A DNA stretch of 64,000 bases from Streptosporangiaceae bacterium NEAU-GS5 (GTDB taxonomy: Bacteria > Actinomycetota > Actinomycetes > Streptosporangiales > Streptosporangiaceae): assembly GCA_017592665.1 (NCBI GenBank), contig JAGFNW010000016.1, positions 147,088 through 211,087 of the forward strand. Reading direction: 5' to 3'. Below, one piece after another: positions 1 to 7,721 of this stretch. Within the stretch, counting starts at the first letter, position 1, and every line of letters starts with the position of its first letter. A program made the position numbers and the translations under genes. Below the pieces are notes generated by a model, which was not told the DNA's origin, made no database searches, and was given only the letters and a program-made list of their open reading frames with translations.

Positions 1-629
1 ATGAGCGGGAGGAAGAACTCGTTCCAGGTCCAGATGAAGAAGAAGATCAGCAGCACGCTGAGCGTGGGGCGGCTGATCGGGACCACGATCCGCCACAGGG
101 CGCGCCACCGTCCGGCTCCGTCGATGTGCGCCGCTTCGAGGATCTCCCCCGGGAACTGCCCGAGCACGGCGCTGAGCAGATAGGTGCCGAAGGCGGCCTG
201 GATGACGGTGAAAATCAAGATCACGGCGAGCTTCGAGTCGTACAGGCCCACCTCCTTGGACAGGTAGTAGAGGGGGTAGACCAGAGCTTCCTGCGGGAGC
301 GTGTTGCCGACCAGGAAGAGCACGAGGATCCACAGGCGGCCGCGGACCCGGCCGATGCCGAGGGCGTAGGCGTTGAGGACCGAAAGGACGACCGCGGCGA
401 CGGCCACCGTGGCGCTGATCACGAAGCTGTTCCAGAGCTTGCCGCCGAAGTCGACCCGGTTCCAGAAGTCGACGATGCTCTGGAAGTACAGGCCCTTCGG
501 CAGGCTGAGCGGGGTGCCCGAGGCGTAGTCGGCCGGCGACTTGAGCGCGTTGAAGGTCACGATCACGAACGGGAACAGCATCACGACGGCCAGCACGACC
601 AGCGCGAACAGGACCGAGTATCTCCTCAC
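1..629 (-). CDS. Sugar ABC transporter permease, MalG-like (3' end outside window)
   Basis: Inner-membrane permease of a carbohydrate (CUT1-type) ABC importer, truncated by the left edge; about 209 codons are visible. The GTG start at 629 overlaps the TGA stop of the upstream permease (GTGA), which implies translational coupling. A first transmembrane segment follows within 10 residues of the start, and the cytoplasmic EAA loop (EAAHIDGAGRWRALWRIVVP), the contact site for the ATPase subunit, is visible near positions 110-170. It is the last visible gene of the GH31 / binding protein / permease / permease operon. No ATPase is seen here; CUT1 systems in actinobacteria commonly share one MsiK-type ATPase encoded elsewhere. 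The substrate is unproven; the linked GH31 suggests alpha-xylosides or alpha-glucosides. Confidence 0.9.
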   Translation of the reverse strand, partial: MRRYSVLFALVVLAVVMLFPFVIVTFNALKSPADYASGTPLSLPKGLYFQSIVDFWNRVDFGGKLWNSFVISATVAVAAVVLSVLNAYALGIGRVRGRLWILVLFLVGNTLPQEALVYPLYYLSKEVGLYDSKLAVILIFTVIQAAFGTYLLSAVLGQFPGEILEAAHIDGAGRWRALWRIVVPISRPTLSVLLIFFFIWTWNEFFLPL

Positions 630-1498
630 TGGCCTTTCTCCTGTACGCGGAGGAACAGGAAGCTCACCACGACGATGATCAGCGCGAGGATCGTCGCTAT
701 GGCCGAGCCGTAGCCCACGTTGGCCTTCTCGAAGAAGTTCAGATACGAGAAGTAGGAGGGCACCATCGTGGCGTTGCCCGGCCCGCCCCGCGTCAGCACG
801 AAGATCGGGCCGAAGACCTTGAGCGCGGCGATCGTGCAGGTCAGCAGCACGACGTAGATCTCTGGCCGGATCTGCGGAATGGTGATGTGCCAGAACCGAC
901 GCCACCACGAGGCCCCGTCGATGGACGCGGCCTCGTGGAGCGCCGGGTCGACCCGCTGGAGCCCGGCCATGAAGATGACCACCGGATATCCGAGCTGGAA
1001 CCACACCATCACCGCCATCACGGTTGCCAGCGCGATATCCGGATCCCCCAGCCAGTTGACCTTCAGGTGGAAGATCTGGTTGAGCGCGCCGTATTGGGGG
1101 TGCAGCATCCACCCCCACACGACGCCGGCGATGGCGACCGGCAGCACCTGCGGCAGGTAGTAGGCCGCGCGGAGAGCCGACGCCGTCCTCGTGCCGAACC
1201 GCTTCCCGATGTAGTCGAAAAGAGCGGCCGCCAGAATCAGCCCGAACGCCGTCGGGATGATCGCCATCGCCACGATGAGGGCCGCGTTGTGGGCGAACGA
1301 CCCCCAGAACCGCTCATCCTTGAACAGCCTCGCGTAGTTGTCGAACCCGATCCACGAGGGCGTGCCGACCCCGGTCCACCTGGTGAAACTCGTGGCCACA
1401 TTCATGAAGAACGGCACCACGATGATCGCGAGAAACAACACGAGACTCGGCACCAGGTAAACCCAATAACCCCCCCGCCCCACCCCCCGCGTGATCAT
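626..1498 (-). CDS. Sugar ABC transporter permease, MalF/UgpA-like
   Basis: Membrane permease of about 290 residues with six predicted hydrophobic segments and an EAA loop (EAASIDGASWWRRFWHITIP). I chose ATG 1498, which has GGGAGA about seven bases upstream; a GTG at 1543 is in frame but would translate repeat sequence. Unusually, the chosen start codon is itself inside the inverted-repeat array at 1467-1702, so the first residues (MITRGVGRGG) are encoded by repeat DNA and the family-like N-terminus begins only at YWVYLVPS. It pairs with the next permease (4-base overlap) and with the binding protein upstream. Family assignment is firm; substrate is inferred only from the linked GH31 enzyme. 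Confidence 0.9.
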   Translation of the reverse strand: MITRGVGRGGYWVYLVPSLVLFLAIIVVPFFMNVATSFTRWTGVGTPSWIGFDNYARLFKDERFWGSFAHNAALIVAMAIIPTAFGLILAAALFDYIGKRFGTRTASALRAAYYLPQVLPVAIAGVVWGWMLHPQYGALNQIFHLKVNWLGDPDIALATVMAVMVWFQLGYPVVIFMAGLQRVDPALHEAASIDGASWWRRFWHITIPQIRPEIYVVLLTCTIAALKVFGPIFVLTRGGPGNATMVPSYFSYLNFFEKANVGYGSAIATILALIIVVVSFLFLRVQEKGQ

Positions 1499-1702
1499 GC
1501 AGGTTCTCCCAAGGGCGAGGTCGGCGCGTTCGTGATCATGCACTTTCTCCCGAAGTCCTGGTAGTGCGCTTCGTGATCATGCAAGTGCATGATCACCACC
1601 GCCGTGAGCAGGGGAAAGGGAATTGGTACATGATCAACATCCTTGCGAGGTGCGCGTTGGGAATCCGTGCAAGATCACGGCGGGGGGGTGGGGGGTGGGT
1701 TA
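1467..1702. repeat. Long inverted-repeat array A, 41-bp periodic GTGATCATGCA motif
   Basis: Three plus-strand copies of GTGATCATGCA begin at 1491, 1532 and 1573. Three minus-strand copies lie at 1586-1596, 1627-1637 (degenerate, TACATGATCAA) and 1668-1678 (TGCAAGATCAC). All spacings are exactly 41 bp and every mirror pair sums to 3169, so the dyad centre is 1584.5. The two central copies form an 11-bp perfect hairpin with a 2-nt gap. The dyad continues outward into a C-rich tract (1470-1490) opposite a G-rich tract (1679-1699), and then TAACCC opposite GGGTTA. The right TTA is the stop codon of the binding-protein gene. The intervening 30-bp segments are partly conserved (TTCCC, GGTC or GCTC, GCTTC). 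A matching array lies at 49364-49591. Confidence 0.9.
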
Positions 1703-3013
1703 GTTGCCGATGTCGGCGAGGTTGTCGTTGTAGGGCTGGGCCATCTCGTCGAGGACCTTGGCGGAGGTCTCGCCGTTGATCAGATTCTGGACGGCGGAGA
1801 CGAGGACGTCGTAGTAGCCGGGGGCCGGCCAGTCAGGGTAGAAGGCCAGGCCGTCCTGGGAGTTGAGCTTGTTGAAGTTGTCGATGAGCTCCTTGGACTT
1901 CTCGTCCGTGATCGCCGTCGGGTCGGCCGCGACCGGGACGCCGCCGGAGTTGCCGAGCAGGTTCTGGATCTCCTTGCTCATCGTGATGTCGATGAAGTCG
2001 TACGCGAGATCCTTGTTCTTGGCCTTCTCCGGCACGACCCAGATGTTGCCGCTCGACCCGGGCGCCATCTGGTTGCCCGGCCACAGGAACGAGCCCCACT
2101 GGAAGTCCTTGACGGTCGACTGGACGCGCCCGTACCACCACGATCCGGAGACCATGATGGGGAACTTGCCGCCCATGAACGCGACGCCCATGTCCTCGGA
2201 CTTGATCCCGGCCGAGTCCTTGCTGATGTAGCCCTTCTTCACCCAGTCGGCGAGGGTGTCGGCCGCGTAGGTGAGCTCGGGGCCGTGGAAGTCGACCTTG
2301 CCCTGGTAGAGCTCGAACGCGTTGACCCACTGCCGGTTGGCCTTGCTCAGCGCCAGCAGGTAGAAGATCTGCTGGGCCGGATAGTCGGCGGCGGCGTTGG
2401 AGATCGGGGTGACCCCGGCCTTCTTGAACGTGTCGAGCGCGGCCACGAACTCGTCGAACGTGGTCGGCACGGTCACCTTGTACTTATCGAACAAGTCCTT
2501 GTTGTAGTAGACCATCACGTATTCGCCGTAGTTCGGCACGCCGTACCACTTGTCGGCGCCCATGATGCCCCGGGCGTCGTATTTGGCGGTGGTCTGCAGG
2601 GACGCGCTCAGCAGCTTGTCCCAGCCGCGCTTGGTGGCTTCCGCGGTGAGGTCGGTGAGCAGGCCCTGCTTGGCCATCAGGCCGGCGGTCGCGTTGCCCT
2701 TGTTGTACTCCATGATGTCCGGCGCCTGGTCGGAGTTGAGGACCATGCTCGCCGTCTTCTGGATCTGGTCGAAGCTCTTCTCCTCGAACTTGACCTTGAC
2801 GTTCGGGTGGCTCGCCTCGAACCTCTTGATCGCCTCGGTCCAGGCCTTGCCCATGGCGCTGTCGGCGGTCTCGTAGTGCCAGAGCGTCAGCGTGCGTGGG
2901 CCGGCCGACGGCTGCGACGACGACCCGGACGAGGAGGAGGTTGAGTTGGAGCCGCAGGCGGCGAGGGCCAGTGCCGCCGCGGTCAACGCCGCGGCCGTCC
3001 TCAATTTGAACAT
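1700..3013 (-). CDS. Sugar ABC transporter substrate-binding lipoprotein
   Basis: Extracellular solute-binding protein family 1, 437 residues. The N-terminus is a lipoprotein signal with a lipobox ending LAACGS at about Cys20, followed by a Ser/Pro-rich linker and then the mature domain beginning TLTLWHYE. The ATG at 3013 has AGGAG six bases upstream, and that SD overlaps the stop codon of the GH31 gene, so the two are coupled. The stop codon (1700-1702) is the outer edge of repeat array A, which separates this gene from the permeases. Binding proteins usually need to be made in excess of permeases, so a repeat at this junction may set stoichiometry (inference). Ligand unknown, probably an oligosaccharide handled by the GH31 enzyme. 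Confidence 0.92.
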   Translation of the reverse strand: MFKLRTAAALTAAALALAACGSNSTSSSSGSSSQPSAGPRTLTLWHYETADSAMGKAWTEAIKRFEASHPNVKVKFEEKSFDQIQKTASMVLNSDQAPDIMEYNKGNATAGLMAKQGLLTDLTAEATKRGWDKLLSASLQTTAKYDARGIMGADKWYGVPNYGEYVMVYYNKDLFDKYKVTVPTTFDEFVAALDTFKKAGVTPISNAAADYPAQQIFYLLALSKANRQWVNAFELYQGKVDFHGPELTYAADTLADWVKKGYISKDSAGIKSEDMGVAFMGGKFPIMVSGSWWYGRVQSTVKDFQWGSFLWPGNQMAPGSSGNIWVVPEKAKNKDLAYDFIDITMSKEIQNLLGNSGGVPVAADPTAITDEKSKELIDNFNKLNSQDGLAFYPDWPAPGYYDVLVSAVQNLINGETSAKVLDEMAQPYNDNLADIGN

Positions 3014-3022
3014 CGTTGTCTC

Positions 3023-5272
3023 CTAGTTGATGACGGCTTCGGCGCGGTCGATCCGCTTGGGTCCTTCGGTGGTGATGACCGGCGTGCCGTCCTCCCACCG
3101 GACGGTGACGGTGGTCGTTCCGTCCAGGTCCTTGATCGTCGTACGGCTCTCGGCCGTGCCGTAGCACAGCAGGGTGATCTGCGGGTCGTCGGTGACGCGG
3201 TCGGCCGCCTCGGCCACCGGGATCGCCGCGCCGTGCCGTACGAACAGAGGGATCCGGTCGAGCGGCGGGGAGACGGCGACGTGCCGGCACCCCTGGAGGA
3301 TCTCGCCGGTCCAGTGGTCCACCCACGTCCCCGCGGGCAGGTAGACCGTTCTCGTCCCGTCGGCCGAGGTCATGGGGGCGACCAGGAGATCCTCGCCGAG
3401 CAGGTACTCAAGGTCGGCCTGCCAGGCCACCGGGTCGTCTGGATAGTCGACGCACAGCGCCCGCATCATGGGCGCGCCCGTCTCCGCGGCGGTCACCGCG
3501 GCCGAATAGATGTACGGCATGAGCCGGTAGCGCATCCGGATCGCCTCGACGACCTGGGCCTCCACGTCGGGGAACTCCCAGGGCTCACGGCTGGTCGTGC
3601 CGTGGAAGCGGACCAGCGGAGAAAGCGCCCCGAACTGCGCCCAACGGACGAACAGGTCGTCGGTCGGCCGGCCGTGGAAACCACCGGCGTCGTGGCTCCA
3701 GAAGGGAACGCCGGACAGGCCGTGCGACAGGCCGCCGCGGATCGTGCTGCCCATGGCCGGGTAGACGGCGTCGGAGTCGCCGCTCCACTGCGCCGAGTGG
3801 CGCTGCCCGCCGAGGTACGACGAGCGCGCCCACACCAGCGCGTAGCCCCTGACCTCGCGGGTCACGTCGGCGACCAGGTCGTTGAAGAGCAGCGTGTAGA
3901 CGTTGTGCAGTTCGGTGCCGGTCATCCCGTTGAAGGCCACCGCGTCGTGCGGCACGCCTTCGGCGAAGTCGGTCTTGAACACCGCGACGCCCTGCTCCAG
4001 CAGGCTCTTCAGCAGCCCGCGGAACCAGGCGGCGGCGTCGGGATTGGTGAAGTCGACGATGGCGGAAGCAGGGTAGGAGCCGTGCCAGACGTCGGCCACG
4101 TAGGGCTCACCCGACGGCGTCTTCAGGAAGAATCCCCGCTCGGCCACCTCGGCGAACGCCGGACTGAGATGCGAAATATAGGGGTTCATCCAGAGGCATA
4201 CCTTGAATCCCATTTCATCAAGAGCGGCCAGCATGCCCTCTGGGTCGGGGAATGTCACCGGGTCCCAGCGCATGTCCGACCAGTGATCCTCGGCCTGCCA
4301 GTAGGTGTCGAGGTGCAGCACGTCGCACGGGATGCCCCTGGACCGGATCTTCCTGGCCCGCTCCATGACCCGCTCCTGGCTGTCACGGAAGAACCCCGAG
4401 GAGATCCAGGTGCCGAACGCCCACTTCGGCGGGAGCACGGGAGCACTCGTCAGCGCGTCATAGCGGCCCAGCGCCTCGGCCGGGCTGCCGGCGATCACGT
4501 AATAGTCGATCAGGTCGTCGGGGACGACGATCTGCACGGCGCTGTGCGTCGACTGGCACATGTCGAACTCGACCGGCATGCCGCTGTCCACCGCGATCGC
4601 GTAGCCGCGGCTGGACACATAGAAGGGGATGTTCTTGTACGCGCGCTGCGACTCGGCGCCGAAGGCGTCGAAGTTCCACATGAGGGGCCGCTGGCCGCGC
4701 TTGTCGACCGGGGTGAACGACTCGCCGAACCCGCCGAACGCCTCGTCGGCCGGAGCCACGAAGGTCTCGTGATAGGCCACGGTCACGCCGTCCGCGTTCG
4801 AGCGGCCGAAGGGCAGCGTGCGCAACCGGCCGCTGATGTCCGGCCGACCGGGGTCCTGCTCGACGAGCGTGCGGCCGGTCGGGTCGGTGAAGCGCAGGTG
4901 CCAGGGGTTGAGCTGGATCTCGGCGCGCAGCGCCCCGGCGTCCACGATCACGCGGTCGTCGGTCACGTCGATCCGCGTGCCGGCGTAGCTGCCGGGCCGT
5001 ACGAGGGAAATGGCCCGAGCTGAGCGAGAACGCGCGTCGGCGTCCTCGCTCAGCCGCACCCGGATGACACCCTCTCCCGCGGCCGAGACCTGCACGACGA
5101 GCGTTTCCTCAGCCGTCGTGGCCCCTTTCAGCGTGATCGCCTGTTCGTCGGCGGTCACCACCTCGGCTCGCGTGAGTGCCGACAGTCCCCCCTCCCCCCG
5201 CTCGCGCACGGGCAGTTCGGGAGGGTCAGCCACGAAGTACTCACGCGCGATCAACGGGGGACGGTACGGCAT
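3023..5272 (-). CDS. GH31 alpha-xylosidase / alpha-glucosidase
   Basis: Glycoside hydrolase family 31, 749 residues, no signal peptide, so an intracellular enzyme acting on imported oligosaccharides. The (beta/alpha)8 domain carries the family nucleophile Asp435 in VFKTDFAEG and the acid/base Asp499 in WSGDSD. The KTDF-E form and 64-residue spacing resemble YicI-type alpha-xylosidases, so xyloglucan or isoprimeverose-type substrates are the favoured guess; alpha-glucosidase is the alternative. It heads an operon with a sugar importer. The ATG at 5272 is preceded by GGAG seven bases upstream and by a good promoter at 5309-5337. Confidence 0.9.
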   Translation of the reverse strand: MPYRPPLIAREYFVADPPELPVRERGEGGLSALTRAEVVTADEQAITLKGATTAEETLVVQVSAAGEGVIRVRLSEDADARSRSARAISLVRPGSYAGTRIDVTDDRVIVDAGALRAEIQLNPWHLRFTDPTGRTLVEQDPGRPDISGRLRTLPFGRSNADGVTVAYHETFVAPADEAFGGFGESFTPVDKRGQRPLMWNFDAFGAESQRAYKNIPFYVSSRGYAIAVDSGMPVEFDMCQSTHSAVQIVVPDDLIDYYVIAGSPAEALGRYDALTSAPVLPPKWAFGTWISSGFFRDSQERVMERARKIRSRGIPCDVLHLDTYWQAEDHWSDMRWDPVTFPDPEGMLAALDEMGFKVCLWMNPYISHLSPAFAEVAERGFFLKTPSGEPYVADVWHGSYPASAIVDFTNPDAAAWFRGLLKSLLEQGVAVFKTDFAEGVPHDAVAFNGMTGTELHNVYTLLFNDLVADVTREVRGYALVWARSSYLGGQRHSAQWSGDSDAVYPAMGSTIRGGLSHGLSGVPFWSHDAGGFHGRPTDDLFVRWAQFGALSPLVRFHGTTSREPWEFPDVEAQVVEAIRMRYRLMPYIYSAAVTAAETGAPMMRALCVDYPDDPVAWQADLEYLLGEDLLVAPMTSADGTRTVYLPAGTWVDHWTGEILQGCRHVAVSPPLDRIPLFVRHGAAIPVAEAADRVTDDPQITLLCYGTAESRTTIKDLDGTTTVTVRWEDGTPVITTEGPKRIDRAEAVIN

Positions 5273-5297
5273 TCCTGCACTCCATGGGCTCAGGCGG

Positions 5298-5337
5298 TGT
5301 TGGGAATTAGTTTGCCGTCCATCCCAACAAACGTCAA
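5298..5337 (-). promoter_or_regulatory. Promoter and inverted-repeat operator candidate for the GH31-transporter operon
   Basis: On the minus strand TTGACG (5337-5332) is followed after 17 bp by CAAACT (5314-5309), a plausible -35/-10 pair with transcription starting about 30 nt before the GH31 ATG. An 8-bp perfect inverted repeat, TGTTGGGA (5298-5305) and TCCCAACA (5322-5329), brackets the -10 hexamer, as expected of a repressor operator. No regulator gene is visible beside it in the window; one may lie left of position 1. Confidence 0.5.
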
Positions 5338-5475
5338 CGCGATGGGGCGGCCTCCCCGGCCCGCCCCCCGGGCGGCCCCGGCCACGGCCAGGAATGTGTG
5401 GCAGAAACGGCCGCTCTGCGCCCGCGGCGAACGACCTACTGTGGATTCCCCGCAGCGCGAGGAATTGGAGTTGTT

Positions 5476-6324
5476 GTGGCTCTCACAATTGTCCCGATTC
5501 GGGCCGGCTTCGTGGCGGAGGTCGCCGGTTTCGACGGCTCGGCGCCGGACGGGTGGGACGCGGAGGCATTGCACGCCGCATTACGCGACTATTCGGTGCT
5601 GGTGACCCATGAAACCACGCTCACCCCGCAGCGGCAGGTGGCGCTCACGAGCCTGCTCGGCGACGTCGAGGAAGCCTCTGACATGCGCAATCATCATCCG
5701 GACAGCACGCAGGTGATGGTCGTCCACACCTCGGGCGACACGCCCATCGTCGGAAACCAGTGCTGGCACGCCGACCGCTCATTCTCCGCCGAGCCGACCC
5801 GCTATACCGTTCTCTATGGCAAGGACATTCCGCCGTCGGCCGGTGACACGCTGTTCGCGGATATGGTCGCCGCATATTCGGGGATGCCGTCCGACTGGAA
5901 GAGGTCGCTGGCCGCCGCGACCGGCACGCACTCCTACGACAAACTCGCCAGAATGCGCGCCGAAATACACCGCGCGCCCATCGAGCCGGATTATCAGGTG
6001 CGGCATCCGCCGGTGCGTCATCCCATCGTCCGGGCGCATCCGGAGACCGGCGCCCCCGCGCTGTTCGTTAGCGAACTGTGCCTGTCGGCCATCGACGGCC
6101 AGGGGGCGCCCGAGCCGTCCATCGACGAGTTGCTGGCCCACGCCACCTCCGACGACTACGTCCACCGGCACCGCTGGCAGGCGGGCGACATCGTCATCTG
6201 GGACAACAGCCGGGTCCTGCATCGCGCCGCCCCGCTGCCGCCCGGCACCACCCGCGTCCTCCATCGCACCACGACCTCCGGCCCGGCCCCCGTCACTGCG
6301 CATCTCCCTGGTGGTGCTGCGTAG
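5476..6324 (+). CDS. TauD/TfdA-family Fe(II)/2-oxoglutarate dioxygenase
   Basis: Non-haem iron dioxygenase of 282 residues. The facial triad is visible as H98-x-D100 (WHADRSF) with distal His249 (SRVLHRAAP), and Arg260 or Arg264 is available for 2-oxoglutarate. Family members hydroxylate small substrates such as taurine, alkyl sulfates, 2,4-D or tailoring-pathway intermediates using 2-oxoglutarate and O2; the substrate here cannot be read from the sequence. I chose GTG 5476 with GGAG seven bases upstream; an in-frame GTG at 5398 would add 26 unlike residues. It is divergent from the GH31 operon and ends 11 bp before a frameshifted gene. No link to sugar use is apparent. Confidence 0.85.
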   Translation: MALTIVPIRAGFVAEVAGFDGSAPDGWDAEALHAALRDYSVLVTHETTLTPQRQVALTSLLGDVEEASDMRNHHPDSTQVMVVHTSGDTPIVGNQCWHADRSFSAEPTRYTVLYGKDIPPSAGDTLFADMVAAYSGMPSDWKRSLAAATGTHSYDKLARMRAEIHRAPIEPDYQVRHPPVRHPIVRAHPETGAPALFVSELCLSAIDGQGAPEPSIDELLAHATSDDYVHRHRWQAGDIVIWDNSRVLHRAAPLPPGTTRVLHRTTTSGPAPVTAHLPGGAA

Positions 6325-6335
6325 GGTGGATCGGC

Positions 6336-7105
6336 ATGGATCATGAGGCGCTGTCGGAGGCCGAGCGGCGGGTCTGGGGGCGGCTGCCGGAGGGGGCGTT
6401 CGAGGCGCTCGACGGGCTGCCGGCGTCCGACCTGCAGACGTTGCTGCTGTCGATCGGCCGGATGCGCGCCGCGCGGATACGCCGCCGGATCTGCTGCGCC
6501 GCTGGCGCGACGACCGGTTCGTCCGCCCGGCCACGGCCGACCCCCGCGTCATGGCCGCGGCCGAGGCCCGGATGTGGGAGCTGCTGCCCGGGGGAGTCGA
6601 CGGCGTGGAGCTGGCGCCGGTCGCGCCGCTCGGCACGTGCTCGGCGATCGGCCCGGTCAGCCAGAACCGGATCGTCTCGGCCATGCGCTCGGTTGAAGTG
6701 GTCAGCGACCCCACCAACGCACTCGCCATCGAGGCGGCCGACCGCCGTCTGCGGCGCCGCGCCGACGGGCCCGTGCATCTGGCCGCGAGCCACCGGGTGC
6801 TCCGCGCGCAGCGCTTCGGGCCGGGGATGTCGTCGCACTTCCGCCTCTTCGCGCTGGTCTCCAGCGGCCGCGACGGCGGCTCGGGCCGTACGGAGGCGGG
6901 CATGCTCCGCCTCCACCTCGGCTATTGGCGGCGCGGCCGCGGCTATTACGTCGGCGCGGCGGTGCGCATCACGGCCGGGAGTGATGCCGCGGTCGAACTC
7001 GGCGACGGCGGCTTCACCACCTGGACCGCCCAGCTCATGGGCGACGCCAAGGAACGCTGCCTGATCTCCTGCCTGGCCATGGACCGGCTGGTCACCTTGA
7101 TGTGA
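6336..7105 (+). pseudogene. Unknown conserved-looking protein interrupted by a frameshift
   Basis: The first 45 or so codons from ATG 6336 read MDHEALSEAERRVWGRLPEG and look like real protein. That frame then degenerates into Arg/Cys-rich sequence near 6475. A different frame becomes protein-like at about the same point (DLLRRWRDDRFVRP) and stays open to 7105, ending AMDRLVTLM. The joined product would be about 256 residues with a Gly-rich block (LAPLGTCSAIGPVSQNRIVS is a close paraphrase of what is seen). The shift equals loss of one base in a GC-rich stretch at about 6455-6490. It could be a true pseudogene, a sequencing error or, least likely, programmed frameshifting. I do not recognise the family. 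Confidence 0.6.
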
Positions 7106-7166
7106 CGCCCGGATGGAACGGGATGGAACGCATCCTCAGTGCGGGATGCGGCAGAACGGGGCGGAC

Positions 7167-7721
7167 ATGGTGGAGACCGAGCGCGTGCGGCCGCGGCGGC
7201 GGTGGTTATGGGTGACCGGGGCGGCGCTGGTGGTCGCCGCGCTGGTGGCGGTGCCGGTGGTAGGGACGTCCGGCATGGTGCGGGCCCGGCTCGGCCTCGG
7301 CGCTCCGGACATCTCTCTCGGCTCCAGCCACCTCGACACGCGGAACGTGTCGGTCGGCTTCAGGGTCGTGAACGAGGGCTGGGCGCCCGTCACGCTGATC
7401 GGGGCCGGGCGCAGCAGTTCCTACATGCGCCTGCTCTCGGTCGAGGACACGCACTTCCCCATCACGCTCGGTTCCGGTCAGTGGGCCGACATCACCCTCT
7501 CCTACCACGTGACCGACTGCGCCATACCCGTCGAACCGTGGCCGATCCCGGTGCGGGTGGAGCGGCCATGGGGGACGGAGACCGTTTATGTCGATCCGTC
7601 CCCCCGTGACCCTGATCCCACCAACCCCCATACTCCGCAGTTCCCAGAAGAGCTCGAGGGCTCGACCATGACGCTCTGGCATCTGGCTCAGTCGACCTAC
7701 GTCTGCTACCGCACGCCTTAG
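7167..7721 (+). CDS. Small membrane-anchored protein, unknown function
   Basis: About 184 residues: a basic cytoplasmic N-terminus (ERVRPRRRW), one strong transmembrane segment (residues about 12-34), then an extracytoplasmic domain with two cysteines and beta-type sequence, ending in a Pro-rich tail. The ATG at 7167 follows ACGGGGCGG; an in-frame ATG at 7113 lacks an SD. The stop codon directly abuts the convergent stop of the galactanase gene (7721/7722), leaving no spacer. No family is recognised. It follows the frameshifted gene by 61 bp and may form a transcription unit with it. Confidence 0.65.
   Translation: MVETERVRPRRRWLWVTGAALVVAALVAVPVVGTSGMVRARLGLGAPDISLGSSHLDTRNVSVGFRVVNEGWAPVTLIGAGRSSSYMRLLSVEDTHFPITLGSGQWADITLSYHVTDCAIPVEPWPIPVRVERPWGTETVYVDPSPRDPDPTNPHTPQFPEELEGSTMTLWHLAQSTYVCYRTP

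Noticed and set aside
1467..1702. Periodic repeats as a CRISPR array
   Set aside because: The repeat is only 11 bp, half the copies are inverted, inter-motif segments are partly conserved, and no cas genes are in the window.
1643..2944. Long plus-strand open frame opposite the binding-protein gene
   Set aside because: Arg/Gly/Val-rich shadow of a well-supported gene on the other strand; high GC keeps antisense frames open.
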